Numbered from the stretch's first letter, positions 1 through 8,874 are shown. The stretch is DNA of 64,000 nucleotides from Vibrio ezurae NBRC 102218 (GCF_000467185.1 NZ_BATM01000020.1:122847-186846), one strand, 5' to 3'. The notes: a model not told the origin generated them from the letters alone. Numbers and translations: made by a program.

Positions 1-432
1 AGCTTTTAAATTCCCTTTAACGAAGTCAATTTTTTCTGCAGATTGAGGCATCAAATCTGTGCTTTCTAGCGCTACAGTTGTTGCTGCATGTAATCCATCA
101 ACACCTGATGCGATGTTGACCGCAACTGAGTGGGTTGGTTTGATAAAGGAAAGGGCTAATTGCGCCTCGTCTTCATCTTGTTGCTCTCCATAAGGTAGGC
201 GCACCGCAATAAATTGATAGTGTTCATCAAATTCTTGGTTGAGTTGATCGACGGCAACCTGTGCTAAGCGGCCACAAGTTGTTGAATCAACGCCGCCACT
301 AATGCCAAGTACCACTGACTGGCAACCAGCTTCGCGCATTTTCTTCTTGATAAAGTTAACACGTCGCTCAATTTCAAAGTCAACGTCGATGCTTGGGAGT
401 ACGCGCATTTCTTGGCGAATTTTCTGTTCCAT
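1..432 (-). CDS. nadE: NAD+ synthetase, cut by the window edge (N-terminal part)
   Basis: Last step of NAD synthesis: amidation of nicotinic acid adenine dinucleotide in the cytoplasm. The 144 codons visible start at ATG 432-430. They carry the N-type ATP pyrophosphatase P-loop [14 protein letters not shown] at about residues 45-58, followed by the [11 protein letters not shown] block typical of ammonia-dependent NadE; the E. coli enzyme has the same order. The C-terminal half lies to the left of the window. The gene is divergent, 94 bp away, from a nucleotidyltransferase that probably belongs to the same pathway. Confidence 0.93.
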   Translation of the reverse strand, partial: MEQKIRQEMRVLPSIDVDFEIERRVNFIKKKMREAGCQSVVLGISGGVDSTTCGRLAQVAVDQLNQEFDEHYQFIAVRLPYGEQQDEDEAQLALSFIKPTHSVAVNIASGVDGLHAATTVALESTDLMPQSAEKIDFVKGNLKA

Positions 433-526
433 TGATTAAATGTCCTAAATATTTACAGGCAACTTTTGATATCATATTGCAAATTCCGATTTAGCTCAAT
501 TTTCCAAACTATTGAGGGCAATAATA

Positions 527-1051
527 ATGAACAAAATAGCGGTATTTGGCAGTGCCTTCAATCCTCCTAGCTATGGTCACCTCAGTGTTATCGAGCGCTT
601 GTCTCACTTTGACCAAGTGTTATTAGTTCCGAGTATCGCACATGCATGGGGAAAGCCGATGTTAGAGTACTCAGAGCGTTGCACTATGATTGAAGGTTTC
701 ATTAGTGATATCGCCTGCCACAATGTTGCCCTGTCACGTATTGAACAGGAAATTAAAGCAGAGCAAGAGGGGAGTATTACTACTTTTCAGGTTTTGACAG
801 CGCTACAAGACGATAATCCAGATACTGAGCTGACTTTTGTGATGGGACCGGACAATTTATTTAATTTTGCAAAATTTGATAAAGCAAAAGAGATAATGAA
901 GCAGTGGAATGTACTTGCTTGTCCAGAAACAGTAGCAATACGTAGTACTGAAATACGAGAGAAACTTGCACAACATCAAGATATTAACCATTTAACGACT
1001 AAAAGCGTCGTTAAAATATTGCAAAATCAACACTTCTACCGCACAATTTAA
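527..1051 (+). CDS. Nicotinate/nicotinamide-nucleotide adenylyltransferase-like protein
   Basis: Cytoplasmic nucleotidyltransferase of the NadD/NMNAT superfamily, expected to transfer AMP from ATP to nicotinate or nicotinamide mononucleotide. The protein (174 aa) opens with GSAFNPPSYGHL, the HxGH-type nucleotide-binding loop, and ends with the second signature IRSTEIR at about 139-145, a variant of ISSTxIR. ATG 527 is preferred because GAGGG lies 10 nt upstream; an in-frame TTG at 512 is less likely. It is divergent from nadE, which makes the NAD-synthesis role probable. Whether it acts on the acid or the amide nucleotide cannot be told, and classical nadD is normally elsewhere in Vibrio. Confidence 0.82.
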   Translation: MNKIAVFGSAFNPPSYGHLSVIERLSHFDQVLLVPSIAHAWGKPMLEYSERCTMIEGFISDIACHNVALSRIEQEIKAEQEGSITTFQVLTALQDDNPDTELTFVMGPDNLFNFAKFDKAKEIMKQWNVLACPETVAIRSTEIREKLAQHQDINHLTTKSVVKILQNQHFYRTI

Positions 1052-1095
1052 CATTACGTTGACAGATCTAGCATGGCAAGGGATAAGTGGATTAA

Positions 1096-1575
1096 GTGAC
1101 ACGACTCAATACGACAGTAGCACTGGTATGTGGCACTTTTATGGCAGGAGCCTCTGAGGCTTGTGTTTTTGATCGCGATCCAACGAGAACCGTTGTATTG
1201 GTTAATTCTACTTTGGAGCTATGTGACGACATTATCACTACAGTTGATGAACTGGTCGATGATCTATTAGTCACAACCCATTTAAAAGAAGAGTCAACAA
1301 CGCTGGATTATTGGTCAAATTGGATGCTAAAAAACGTCGATGATCCTATTTTAACTCAGCGTGTTGAAGAGAGCTTTTTTGGTCTTGGTGTATTTCGGCC
1401 TTATGAAATGACATCTAATGACGATGAGCTTTCGTATGAAGAGTGGATTAAGACTTATGGTGTACAATTGAGTGTCGGTATCGGCGAAAAAGACAAACCT
1501 CGTGTGCGTCTAGACTATCAATGGCACGATCAGTTTGAAGATGTTTTTCATGTTCAATTTGAAGTCCCTTTTTAG
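1096..1575 (+). CDS. Hypothetical protein, possibly exported
   Basis: A 159-residue protein with GTG start and an AAGGGATAA-like ribosome site about 12 nt upstream. I do not recognise the family. The first about 20 residues (TTVALVCGTFMAGASEA) look like a short hydrophobic export signal, and the rest is acidic and soluble. It is 44 bp downstream of the adenylyltransferase on the same strand, so it may be co-transcribed, but nothing in the sequence ties it to NAD metabolism. Confidence 0.6.
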   Translation: MTRLNTTVALVCGTFMAGASEACVFDRDPTRTVVLVNSTLELCDDIITTVDELVDDLLVTTHLKEESTTLDYWSNWMLKNVDDPILTQRVEESFFGLGVFRPYEMTSNDDELSYEEWIKTYGVQLSVGIGEKDKPRVRLDYQWHDQFEDVFHVQFEVPF

Positions 1576-1621
1576 ACACTTTCCTCAAACTAATACCAAT
1601 ACTGCCATTGTTTGAAATAGG

Positions 1622-2221
1622 TTACTCTCCTAAAACAGCTAATCGTGCTGCGTTATAGCTTTGCTCGCTTCCAGCAAACAATACCTTGGCAATCTCAGCT
1701 TCTTTTGTGCCGGATAGACGCAGTTTTTCTGCTTCTTTGATGCGCATGACCATCTGATACTCAATGGATAGATCTTTGCTCTGACTATGCCATTGATTCA
1801 ATTTGTGGCTTAAAGAGGTTGTCTGCAAATTGGGCATGATGTCCAGCAATTCATACTGCATCGCCATAAGTAAAACCTGTTGGTGTTCAGAAGGCTCAGG
1901 GACATGCGACAACCGAGCAAATAATGCAATAATCAGTTCACTTGCTTTGACATAGCCGGCTTTATTGGGAAAAGGCTTGCTCAGGCGCTGAGAGGCTTCA
2001 ACGACCTTACAATGAGTATTCGGGAAGTAACTCAATGCAGACAAACAATTGGCCGGGAGCCAGAAGAAATTGCCTTTATCAATAGCGTATTCAAGCTTGC
2101 CTAAACGAACGGTCACTAATCCTTCTACCACATAAATAAGTTGGTGTTTAAGTGTGGGTTTTCTTGAGGTCAATGAGAGGTAGTCAAATTGTTTATCTTC
2201 AAATTGTATCGCGTAGTGCAT
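1622..2221 (-). CDS. AraC-like protein, cupin domain with a shortened DNA-binding region
   Basis: 199 residues. The first about 75 resemble the arabinose-binding-like cupin of AraC regulators (VEGLVTVRLGKLEYAIDKGNFFWLPANCLSALSYF in pieces: a glycine turn, then GNFFWLP). The C-terminus (MRIKEAEKLRLSGTKEAEIA) fits only one of the two helix-turn-helix motifs of an AraC domain. Full members are about 250-270 residues, so this is either a diverged short form or a remnant that still has an open frame. It converges on the upstream hypothetical gene and is divergent from the acyltransferase. Confidence 0.6.
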   Translation of the reverse strand: MHYAIQFEDKQFDYLSLTSRKPTLKHQLIYVVEGLVTVRLGKLEYAIDKGNFFWLPANCLSALSYFPNTHCKVVEASQRLSKPFPNKAGYVKASELIIALFARLSHVPEPSEHQQVLLMAMQYELLDIMPNLQTTSLSHKLNQWHSQSKDLSIEYQMVMRIKEAEKLRLSGTKEAEIAKVLFAGSEQSYNAARLAVLGE

Positions 2222-2419
2222 GAGTAAGTTCAGTGTATGTTGAGCGTTATTTGATTAGGTTAGCGCGATATGATGTGTGATGCCAATAGCCACACCGTAA
2301 ATAAATAGCGAATTACAGCTCTTCGTATGGTCTGACCTTATAAAATCCTGCGCTAACTTGCTGTAAATTGTTTGATAAGCGCGTAAAATCGGCATGATTT
2401 TTTGCAAATGATGATGAAT

Positions 2420-3550
2420 ATGTCTACTGATAACGATATTTACCAAGAGATTAGACCTTACAACAACGAAGAAATTGCCCCAGCAATTGGTCGACTCATT
2501 AACGATGAAGAATTTATTTCAGCAATTTTGAATCATAAATTCAATAATCACGCAAAGTGGTTCCAAGCTTTGATGTCACCACTGGTAAAACTGTATTTGA
2601 AAAACCGTTGGGGGAAATTGAACTCTATTGATTCAGTGCAAATTGAGGTCGAAAAGTATTTAAAGAAAGCCCTTGATAGCACTACAGATAGCGTGACGTT
2701 TGAAGGTCTTGATAAGCTTGATCAAGACACGCCATATTTGTTTATTTCTAATCATCGTGATATCGCTATGGATCCTGCGCTAGTGAATTATGGTTTGCAT
2801 AATACAAATCATAAGACCGTTCGTATCGCGATAGGTGATAATTTATTGAGTAAACCGTGTGCAACGGAGTTGATGAAGGTCAACAAAAGTTTTATCGTGA
2901 AACGTTCGGCAAAAGGGCCTCGTGAGATGATGAAAACCTTAGGTTTGCTTTCTTCTTATATAAAACATTCGTTAGAAACGGGTAATTCTATTTGGATTGC
3001 ACAAAAAGAGGGCCGAGCAAAAGACGGAAACGATTTTACCGATCCTGCCATCATTAAGATGATTCAATTGGAAGGGCGTAAACGTAAAATGCCCTTTGCT
3101 GAATATGTGAAATCATTGAAAATTGTCCCTGTAGCAATCTCTTACGAAATCGATCCTTGTGATATCGCCAAAGCTAACGAGCTCTATCAAAAAGCAGAAA
3201 AAGGTGAGTATCAAAAATCCGAGTTTGAAGATATTGAAAGTATCGTCAAGGGCATTACGGGTTATAAAGGACGTGTGAACGTGAGTTTTGGAGACGTTAT
3301 TGACAGTGATCTTGAATCTCCAGAAGCACTGGCTGATGAAATTGATCGCCAGATTCATGAAAACTATAAACTTTTTCCGATTAATCTATTGGCTGCAGGC
3401 GTAGCCGATAGCACTATCGATCAGGTGACAAAAGACAAGTTTGACGAAAAATTAGCGCAGTTAGAAGAGGGGGCCAAAAGCTTCTTAATTGATGGCTATG
3501 CAAATCCTGTCAGAAATGTATCGAAAGATACCTCTGAGTTGGTCGCTTAG
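2420..3550 (+). CDS. 1-acyl-glycerol-3-phosphate acyltransferase-family protein
   Basis: PlsC-type acyltransferase of about 376 aa, probably membrane-associated in phospholipid metabolism. The catalytic NHxxxxD motif is visible as SNHRDIAMDP at about residues 107-116, and the second block as IAQKEGRAKDG at about 191-201 (the substrate-binding EGxR type). The protein is longer than typical PlsC and has a hydrophilic C-terminal tail of unknown role. Four in-frame ATGs occur between 2408 and 2422 with no convincing ribosome site, so the start is uncertain by up to four codons. The acyl donor and acceptor are not predictable. Confidence 0.78.
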   Translation: MSTDNDIYQEIRPYNNEEIAPAIGRLINDEEFISAILNHKFNNHAKWFQALMSPLVKLYLKNRWGKLNSIDSVQIEVEKYLKKALDSTTDSVTFEGLDKLDQDTPYLFISNHRDIAMDPALVNYGLHNTNHKTVRIAIGDNLLSKPCATELMKVNKSFIVKRSAKGPREMMKTLGLLSSYIKHSLETGNSIWIAQKEGRAKDGNDFTDPAIIKMIQLEGRKRKMPFAEYVKSLKIVPVAISYEIDPCDIAKANELYQKAEKGEYQKSEFEDIESIVKGITGYKGRVNVSFGDVIDSDLESPEALADEIDRQIHENYKLFPINLLAAGVADSTIDQVTKDKFDEKLAQLEEGAKSFLIDGYANPVRNVSKDTSELVA

Positions 3551-3583
3551 ATTATTCTCTGCGTTCGAATACAGTAGATAAAG

Positions 3584-3618
3584 AAAAGGTGAACTTAGTC
3601 TGACTAAGTTCACCTTTT
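3584..3618. terminator. Bidirectional intrinsic terminator
   Basis: A near-perfect inverted repeat (AAAAGGTGAACTTAG against CTAAGTTCACCTTTT) with A/T runs on both sides lies between the convergent acyltransferase and YfcZ-like genes. Confidence 0.85.
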
Positions 3619-3637
3619 TCATTCAGCTAACCGAATA

Positions 3638-3940
3638 TTAGCGAGAAAGAGTACGGCTCTTAAGATCGAAGATAAGTTTTTCTGCACTAACTTCAAATTT
3701 TAGTTTAGCGTGAAGCTCAAACTGGCCATTGTTTTCTACGATTTCAACTTGTTCTTCAACGGCTGAGTTTACTTCTTTAGCCAGTGCCAAATAGTTTTGA
3801 AATTCAACTTCTACCGCTTCTTTACTTGAAGAAAAAAGTGAAACCTCTGAAGTCTCATCACCCACGTTGATAACAAAGCCCATCTCGCCTGCAACACCGC
3901 ATGCTTCACAAACTTCAGGTTCTTTTGTTACTTTTGACAT
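3638..3940 (-). CDS. YfcZ/YiiS-family (DUF406-like) small protein
   Basis: A 100-residue cytoplasmic protein of unknown function. The pattern VCEACGVAGEMG near the N-terminus and KLIFDLKSR at the C-terminus matches E. coli YfcZ (CCCMDVGTIMD and MLIFQLGLR) over the whole length. ATG at 3940 is chosen because AGGAG lies 7 nt upstream; the in-frame TTG two codons earlier lies inside that spacing. It is a stand-alone gene ending at a shared terminator. Confidence 0.75.
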   Translation of the reverse strand: MSKVTKEPEVCEACGVAGEMGFVINVGDETSEVSLFSSSKEAVEVEFQNYLALAKEVNSAVEEQVEIVENNGQFELHAKLKFEVSAEKLIFDLKSRTLSR

Positions 3941-4156
3941 AGTCAATCTCCTATAACGATTTGTTTCAGTTTACATAGCAATGGAGGGATCAGCTACAAA
4001 AATATTTGTAAGATCTAAACATTTATTTGAAAACGTGTATTGAGAATGTCATTTTGTCATTTGATTGTCAGGATAACGGCTGATACATTGAATCTCCGTT
4101 CTGGCTGTATGAGTATGATCTAAAACAAGATTCATTATCGTATATAGGTCAGTGGT

Positions 4157-4621
4157 ATGCCAAAGCGCAGTAAAGAAGATACAGAGATAACCATCAGTAA
4201 AATTATGGATGCGGTAATAGAGCAGTTACTGACTATGGGTTATGACCAAATGTCGTATTCCACATTAAGTCAATCCACAGGGGTATCTCGTACAGGAATT
4301 AGTCATCATTTCCCTAAGAAAATCGATTTTGTACTGAAGCTTGAAGGGCGCCTTTTTGAGCAATTATTAGCGCATCTAAATATTAGCTCCCAACTATCGG
4401 ATTTTTCTAAAAGCTGGGTAGACTCTTTAGAGTCAGCGGAATTTCTTGCCATACTGCGTTTGATGCTTCATCACATCACTATCTTTGATGGTGCACATCA
4501 GTTCACACAACAAGGTCTAAACCGTCTATCGGCCTTGTCAGTTGAGATGTACGGTGAACAAGGGAAAAAAGAGTTAGAGCGTTTATTAGGACTGTCTATT
4601 ATTCGTTTATCAAGTTCCTAA
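4157..4621 (+). CDS. TetR-family transcriptional regulator
   Basis: A 154-residue DNA-binding protein. The N-terminal TetR helix-turn-helix is clear: ISKIMDAVIEQLLTMGYDQM, then STGVSRTGISHHFPKKIDFV at about 45-64. The C-terminal ligand domain is shorter than the usual 120-140 residues and ends in LGLSIIRLSSS, so the ligand pocket may be reduced. It stands alone, followed by a repeat-rich intergenic stretch; no target can be assigned. Confidence 0.82.
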   Translation: MPKRSKEDTEITISKIMDAVIEQLLTMGYDQMSYSTLSQSTGVSRTGISHHFPKKIDFVLKLEGRLFEQLLAHLNISSQLSDFSKSWVDSLESAEFLAILRLMLHHITIFDGAHQFTQQGLNRLSALSVEMYGEQGKKELERLLGLSIIRLSSS

Positions 4622-4656
4622 ATAACATCCACACCTTCGTAGTCACATATATTCTG

Positions 4657-4745
4657 AGGACAGGCACCGAATGTAGTAGGGACAGGCATCAAATGTAATT
4701 GGTACAGGTTTCTTATGTTGAGGGGTTAGTTTCAAGGACAGGCAC
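4657..4745. repeat. Cluster of GGACAGGCACC-type short repeats
   Basis: Copies of AGGACAGGCACC at 4657-4668, GGACAGGCATC at 4680-4690 and AGGACAGGCAC at 4735-4745, with a decayed version near 4701. A second cluster is at 28881-28968. The spacing is about 22 and 55 nt. The unit resembles the dispersed extragenic repeats I associate with REP-associated (Y1/IS200-like) transposases, but no such gene is in the window. Confidence 0.6.
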
Positions 4746-4950
4746 TTTAAAATGATTTGCTCAAAATTATAATATATGGCACATATTCAATCGGTTGAGT
4801 TGTGTATAATGCCTGCCGCTGTAAGTTTTGAACGGTAGTACTACTCAAGCTATGCGTCTTGATAGGTTGGAATGCTTGTTCTGTGAGGGGCGATTTTAAA
4901 TCTCATCGTCACGGTCATTTACTAAACATTGCACAAATAATGGATCGTTA
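4746..4950 (+). promoter_or_regulatory. Probable promoter and about 140-nt leader of the DUF3087-like gene
   Basis: A consensus TATAAT occurs at 4805-4810 (GTGTATAATGCC), leaving an untranslated stretch of about 130-140 nt before ATG 4951. No good -35 is visible at 17 bp. I looked for a known riboswitch fold and recognised none. Confidence 0.35.
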
Positions 4951-5457
4951 ATGCAATTATTGAACATCAACAAGCAACAATATCGTGAGCGTTTAAATGT
5001 GGTTATTATTGCCTGTATTGCGGGTCTAACCGCATCGAGCTTAGTGATTTCTCAGACTTTGATTCATTTTATTCCATCTGAATCAGGCTCTCATTTTCAT
5101 TGGAACGCTCTGGGCGTTGTGGTGAGTGCTGGTCTATTGGGGATGACATTACTGAAACTGAAAACTCACCCAAAGATGAAGGAAGTAGTGTATGTTTGGG
5201 AGTTAAAACATGCGCTTAACTTAATTTATCGCAAGAATAGACAGCTACTTGAACAAGCTAAACTGGGCAATGAGCAAGCGATGCTCGCGTTGCAGTTTAG
5301 TTATGATGGCTCACGTCAGTTATGGCAGTTGGATGACAATACTATCACTATGGACAGCTTAAATCGGTCGCAACAACAGCTTGATGCTTGGGTTAATCAG
5401 TACGGTGTGACATTGGATATCACCCAATACCATTCAAAAATTTTAAAGTCATTTTAA
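4951..5457 (+). CDS. DUF3087-like membrane protein
   Basis: 168 residues with two predicted membrane segments at about 16-38 (VVIIACIAGLTASSLVISQT) and 51-68 (ALGVVVSAGLLGMTLLKL), then a soluble, probably cytoplasmic region. The start MQLLNINKQQYRERLN resembles proteins annotated DUF3087 in marine gammaproteobacteria, recalled rather than searched. Its function is unknown. It is transcribed alone, 180 bp before the permease gene. Confidence 0.6.
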   Translation: MQLLNINKQQYRERLNVVIIACIAGLTASSLVISQTLIHFIPSESGSHFHWNALGVVVSAGLLGMTLLKLKTHPKMKEVVYVWELKHALNLIYRKNRQLLEQAKLGNEQAMLALQFSYDGSRQLWQLDDNTITMDSLNRSQQQLDAWVNQYGVTLDITQYHSKILKSF

Positions 5458-5637
5458 TTATATTCTTAAAGCTCATTTGCCTATGTATTAACTTTTACCT
5501 ATAAGCCTTTTTATATCAAACGTTACTCACAATTAAACACTTTATTTCTCAAAACATAAAAAGTTTCTCAGTTGTTCATAACTTATTTAGAAAAGCATCT
5601 AAACTACAGTTAGAAGATTGTATTACAAGGACTTTTT

Positions 5638-6741
5638 ATGAACACTTCTCAGGATTTCTCGAAGCAGGCAATTGACGCTTTTATCAAAATCGTTATTGTT
5701 GGAATACTACTTTATCTGTGTTTTCAGATACTAAAACCGTTCATTTTACTCATGATATGGGGTGCAATTATCGCCACAGCGCTCTTTCCTTTGGTCAAAG
5801 GTATTGAGAATAAGATAGGTTTATCACAGTCAAAATCCAGTTGGCTATTGTCTCTATTTGGAGTGATGTTGCTCATTTTACCGTCCTACTTTATTGGGGA
5901 CAGTCTATTTAGCAGTGCAGGGGATGTGTACGATCAAGTTCAAAGTGGCAGTTTGCATCTTAAACCGCCATCAGAGAGTATCAAAGCTTGGCCTATCATT
6001 GGTGAAAGGCTATATAGCACCTTACTTGGTTTTTCAGCCAATTTGACGGCAGCACTTATCCAACACTCTGAACACGTTAAAGATATTTTAGGCGCCGTTC
6101 TTTCTACTGTTGGGAGTGTCGGAGGCAGTGTTCTTCAATTCACGATTTCGTTGTTGATTGCTGGCGTCTTTATGGCAAACGCACAGTCTTGTGAAAAATC
6201 TTTTCGACAAATATCGATACGTTTAGCAGGAAGCTACGGAGCTCAGTTTACACAAGTGTCCGTATCGACGGTTCGTAGTGTAGTCCAAGGTGTTATCGGG
6301 GTTGCAATTATTCAATCTGTGATGGCTGGAGTCGGACTGTATTTTGCTGATATTCCATTTGCTGGAGCCTGGATGCTCGCGGTACTAATTGTTGCCATTA
6401 TTCAGCTTCCTCCTATTTTAGCGTTAATTCCAGCGCTGTTTTTTGCATGGACAACCGATACCACATGGGTTGCCGGTATTTTCACAGTATGGTGCGTATT
6501 GGTTAGCGCCAGCGACGCTATGTTAAAACCTATGTTGATGGGGCGAGGCACAGATATTCCTATGTTAGTGATTTTGCTTGGTGCAATTGGCGGGATGGCA
6601 ATGTCAGGTATTGTTGGCTTGTTTGTAGGTGCGGTCGCGCTGGCGGTCACTCATCGCTTGTTTCTTGCTTGGCTTGCTCAGTCCGATGCTGAAGTTATCC
6701 AGCAACAGCCGGATCATACTCTGACTCAAAAAGAGACGTAA
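5638..6741 (+). CDS. AI-2E family (PerM/YdiK-like) transporter
   Basis: Inner-membrane permease of 367 aa with the family layout: paired helices at about 15-35 and 38-55, one at 63-90, a soluble loop, then a C-terminal bundle of four to five helices (from about 165) containing the conserved IQLPPILALIPA and FVGAVALAV segments. Substrates proposed for relatives include autoinducer-2 and Na+/H+; none can be assigned here. TACAAGGACTTTTTATG supplies an AAGGA ribosome site. The stop codon shares one base with the next start (TAATG), so the permease and the K+ channel downstream are probably translationally coupled. Confidence 0.85.
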   Translation: MNTSQDFSKQAIDAFIKIVIVGILLYLCFQILKPFILLMIWGAIIATALFPLVKGIENKIGLSQSKSSWLLSLFGVMLLILPSYFIGDSLFSSAGDVYDQVQSGSLHLKPPSESIKAWPIIGERLYSTLLGFSANLTAALIQHSEHVKDILGAVLSTVGSVGGSVLQFTISLLIAGVFMANAQSCEKSFRQISIRLAGSYGAQFTQVSVSTVRSVVQGVIGVAIIQSVMAGVGLYFADIPFAGAWMLAVLIVAIIQLPPILALIPALFFAWTTDTTWVAGIFTVWCVLVSASDAMLKPMLMGRGTDIPMLVILLGAIGGMAMSGIVGLFVGAVALAVTHRLFLAWLAQSDAEVIQQQPDHTLTQKET

Positions 6742-7412
6742 TGATGGCGAAAATATCAGAGCGCGATAATTTCCTATATCTGTTTGTGGCGTTGGTGGTC
6801 TTATTGGCGAGTTGTGCCATTGTAGAGCAATTTTTGGGTACAGGGCAGAGCGTTATTTTATTAGGATTGCTGTTTTGTATGTCTGCATCCATTTTTGGTA
6901 TCGAAACGGCAAAAGTGAAAACTCGTGGTTGGTTGAGCTTTCTGGTCGTACTGGTGATGTTCTCGTCATTGGCGTCTATTTTTAAAGCCGCTAATCTTTC
7001 GATTGTTTCTCTGCTCGCCTTGATCGTGTTTGTTGGTCAATATTTAAAGCACGCTACGTTACTGATACTAAAAGCGCCAAGCATCGACAGAAATCAGATT
7101 GTAGGATCAATCTGTATTTATTTGATGATGGGCTTGTGGTTCGCTTTTGTGCAACTGCTATTGCTGGAGTTATTAGACGGAGGGTTTAATGGGATTGAAT
7201 ACCAGCCTTGGTTAGATAACCTGTCAAAAATGATTTACTTTAGTTTTATCAGTATGACCTCGGTAGGTTATGGTGCGATTTCACCAAGTGAGCCTCTCAC
7301 TCGATTTATTGCGTATTTTCAAGCGATTGCCGGCGTATTTTATCTTGCGATATTGGTATCGAGTTTAGTCAGTGCGGGACTGTCCTCAAAAAGTACGGAT
7401 GAAGAGGGGTAA
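6741..7412 (+). CDS. Two-helix potassium channel-type membrane protein
   Basis: A 223-residue membrane protein with four hydrophobic segments in the first 105 residues, then the Ion_trans_2 pore unit: outer helix about 124-145, pore loop with filter TSVGYG at about 191-196, and inner helix about 206-228. The filter is close to TVGYG of K+ channels, so K+ conduction is likely. No RCK/TrkA_N gating domain is present. Two consecutive ATGs (6741, 6744) are possible starts. It is coupled to the AI-2E permease. Confidence 0.8.
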   Translation: MMAKISERDNFLYLFVALVVLLASCAIVEQFLGTGQSVILLGLLFCMSASIFGIETAKVKTRGWLSFLVVLVMFSSLASIFKAANLSIVSLLALIVFVGQYLKHATLLILKAPSIDRNQIVGSICIYLMMGLWFAFVQLLLLELLDGGFNGIEYQPWLDNLSKMIYFSFISMTSVGYGAISPSEPLTRFIAYFQAIAGVFYLAILVSSLVSAGLSSKSTDEEG

Positions 7413-7476
7413 AGTGATAGTCGGCACAGGTATATGAATTGACGTGATAGAGCATTAGTCCTATCACGTCTTCGAT

Positions 7477-8019
7477 TTATTGTGTTTGTTGCAATTCAGT
7501 GACGGTAATTTCTGAATTTACATCACCTAGGGTGGCAAACATGGAGTTTCCTGAAATCATTAGGCTGAGATCGTTGGTGCGTTCAAGCCCTGTGACTAGT
7601 TCACTGATAGGGGCAAAGTCAAATTGGGTAATATTGACCTTAAGATCGCGCAGCGCCGATTGGTTTTTAGAAAACCACACATCCGATTTATTTTCATTAA
7701 AGGTATAAATGTGCGTTTGCTTTGATTTCCGAGCGGCTTTTTTGACTCGGTCGGAAGAAGGTTCACCGACTTCAATCCAAGTCTCAATATCACCAATATC
7801 TGAAAGCTCCCAAATATCGGGTTCTTCTTGATCTGACAAGCCTTTAGTAAAGGTTAGGTTTGGAGTCGCATTTAAACCAAAGGCTAAAATACGAACAAGC
7901 ATACGAACTTCGTTTTCAGAAGGGTGCTTTGCTACCGTTAGGTTAATATCTTCAAATCGATTACGGTTCGTGTCTGCAATATTTACACGAAACTTAAAAA
8001 TAGTGGGTTTGAGCGCCAA
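7477..8019 (-). CDS. yaeQ: YaeQ family protein
   Basis: 180 residues, matching E. coli YaeQ end to end: MALKPTIFKFRVNIADTNRN at the start against MALKATIYKATVNVADLDRN, plus RHPSE-like KHPSENEVRMLVR and DIWELSDIGDIETWIEVGEP. The family has a PD-(D/E)XK nuclease-like fold and was linked to RfaH suppression; its biochemical role is unsettled. It is a single gene between two intergenic regions. Confidence 0.93.
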   Translation of the reverse strand: MALKPTIFKFRVNIADTNRNRFEDINLTVAKHPSENEVRMLVRILAFGLNATPNLTFTKGLSDQEEPDIWELSDIGDIETWIEVGEPSSDRVKKAARKSKQTHIYTFNENKSDVWFSKNQSALRDLKVNITQFDFAPISELVTGLERTNDLSLMISGNSMFATLGDVNSEITVTELQQTQ

Positions 8020-8076
8020 AGTGAGAGTTCCAGGGAGTGGATATAGGCGGATGATTATATAGGGAATAGCAATTAA

Positions 8077-8108
8077 AAGTAAGCCAGTAAGCTACTGGCT
8101 TACTTAGC
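8077..8108 (-). terminator. Intrinsic terminator of the cold-shock gene
   Basis: A 13-bp perfect stem (AAGTAAGCCAGTA at 8077-8089 against 8093-8105) with a 3-nt loop and a T run on the minus strand, immediately downstream of the csp stop codon. Confidence 0.85.
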
Positions 8109-8113
8109 GCAAA

Positions 8114-8323
8114 TTATACCGCGCGAATTTGTTCTGCTTGTGGGCCTTTTTGACCTGTAGTAACAACAAATTCTACTTTTTGGCCTTCAGCAAGAGTACG
8201 GAAACCGTCGCCTTGGATAGCTGAGAAGTGAGCGAATACGTCTGGACCGTTTTCTTGTTGAATAAACCCAAAACCTTTAGTTTCGTTAAACCATTTTACG
8301 GTACCAGTAACTGTGTTTGACAT
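8114..8323 (-). CDS. CspA-family cold-shock protein
   Basis: A 69-residue single-stranded nucleic-acid-binding OB-fold protein. It has both RNP motifs (KGFGFI at about 16-21 and DVFAHF at about 28-33) and the typical [12 protein letters not shown] start. It probably acts as an RNA chaperone. Which of the Vibrio csp paralogues it is cannot be decided from the sequence. AAGGAAAAC lies just before ATG 8323. Confidence 0.95.
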   Translation of the reverse strand: MSNTVTGTVKWFNETKGFGFIQQENGPDVFAHFSAIQGDGFRTLAEGQKVEFVVTTGQKGPQAEQIRAV

Positions 8324-8673
8324 TGTCAGTTTTCCTTTACATTTTAACTAAATTTGGCCTGTTGCGACCATTCTAAGAGCTTGAAAATAAGTTGTATTGG
8401 CCGCTGATAAGCACACAGGAGATCACTCTCGAAGATACGCTACAACATCCAAAACAAATTTTTCTGGCCTGATTCAGTGTATAGAGCAGAGTGGATAAGT
8501 CAATGAAATCACAGGTATAGACAAGGGTACAATTTGTAAAATTGTTAAACGTCTTCAATTTTTTCCATATGAAACTTAAACTTGCTCGTTTTGCAATGTG
8601 ATCGTCATCTTTTTGATTGTGAGTTGCTTAGTGCACTCTATACAATAAGAGCAAACTCGCAGAGAAGTTAATT
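8324..8673. other. Intergenic region with the probable csp leader
   Basis: 350 bp between the divergent csp gene and the osmC fragment. csp genes of this family often have long 5' untranslated leaders, so the left half may be transcribed leftward. I could not place a convincing cold-box sequence. The open frame at 8373-8558 has no ribosome site and looks incidental. Confidence 0.4.
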
Positions 8674-8805
8674 ATGCAAGCGACCGTATCTTGGGTTGAA
8701 GGGTTTAAACTTATTGGTGAGTCCGAGTCTGGTCACTCAGTAGTACTTGATGGCAGTGGCGGTGAAACAGCGCCAAGCCCAATGGAAATTGCATATTATC
8801 CGTAA
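8674..8805 (+). pseudogene. N-terminal fragment of an OsmC/YhfA-like gene
   Basis: 43 codons starting MQATVSWVEGFKLIGESESG, very like the N-terminus of E. coli YhfA (MQARVKWVEGLTFLGESASG). They run through ETAPSPME, where YhfA continues MVLMAAGGCS. Here the homology stops and four foreign codons lead to TAA. The break coincides with CCAATGGAAAT (8779-8789), which recurs in the same codon phase inside the intact osmC gene at 12680-12690. I read this as the left half of the native gene, interrupted by the island to its right. Confidence 0.8.
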
Positions 8806-8824
8806 TTTAACTAAGTTTTAATAT

Positions 8825-8874
8825 ATGCCTATGCCTATGCCTATCGAGTAGAGAGCCACTTCATAGAGTGGCTC
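8825..8874. repeat. ATGCCT tandem repeat and hairpin at the left end of the island
   Basis: Three perfect copies of ATGCCT (8825-8842), then an 8-bp stem GAGCCACT/AGTGGCTC (8853-8860, 8867-8874). A hairpin with the same AGCCACT core lies near the other end of the island at 12526-12551. No T run follows on the minus strand, so it is a weak terminator candidate for the kinase-PRTase gene. Confidence 0.45.

Noticed and set aside
4805..4950. Cyclic-di-GMP (GEMM) or other known riboswitch before the DUF3087-like gene
   Set aside because: The leader does not contain the conserved GEMM core or other riboswitch signatures I could recall.
8373..8558. 61-codon minus-strand frame upstream of the cold-shock gene
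   Set aside because: No ribosome site; more likely part of the untranslated csp leader.
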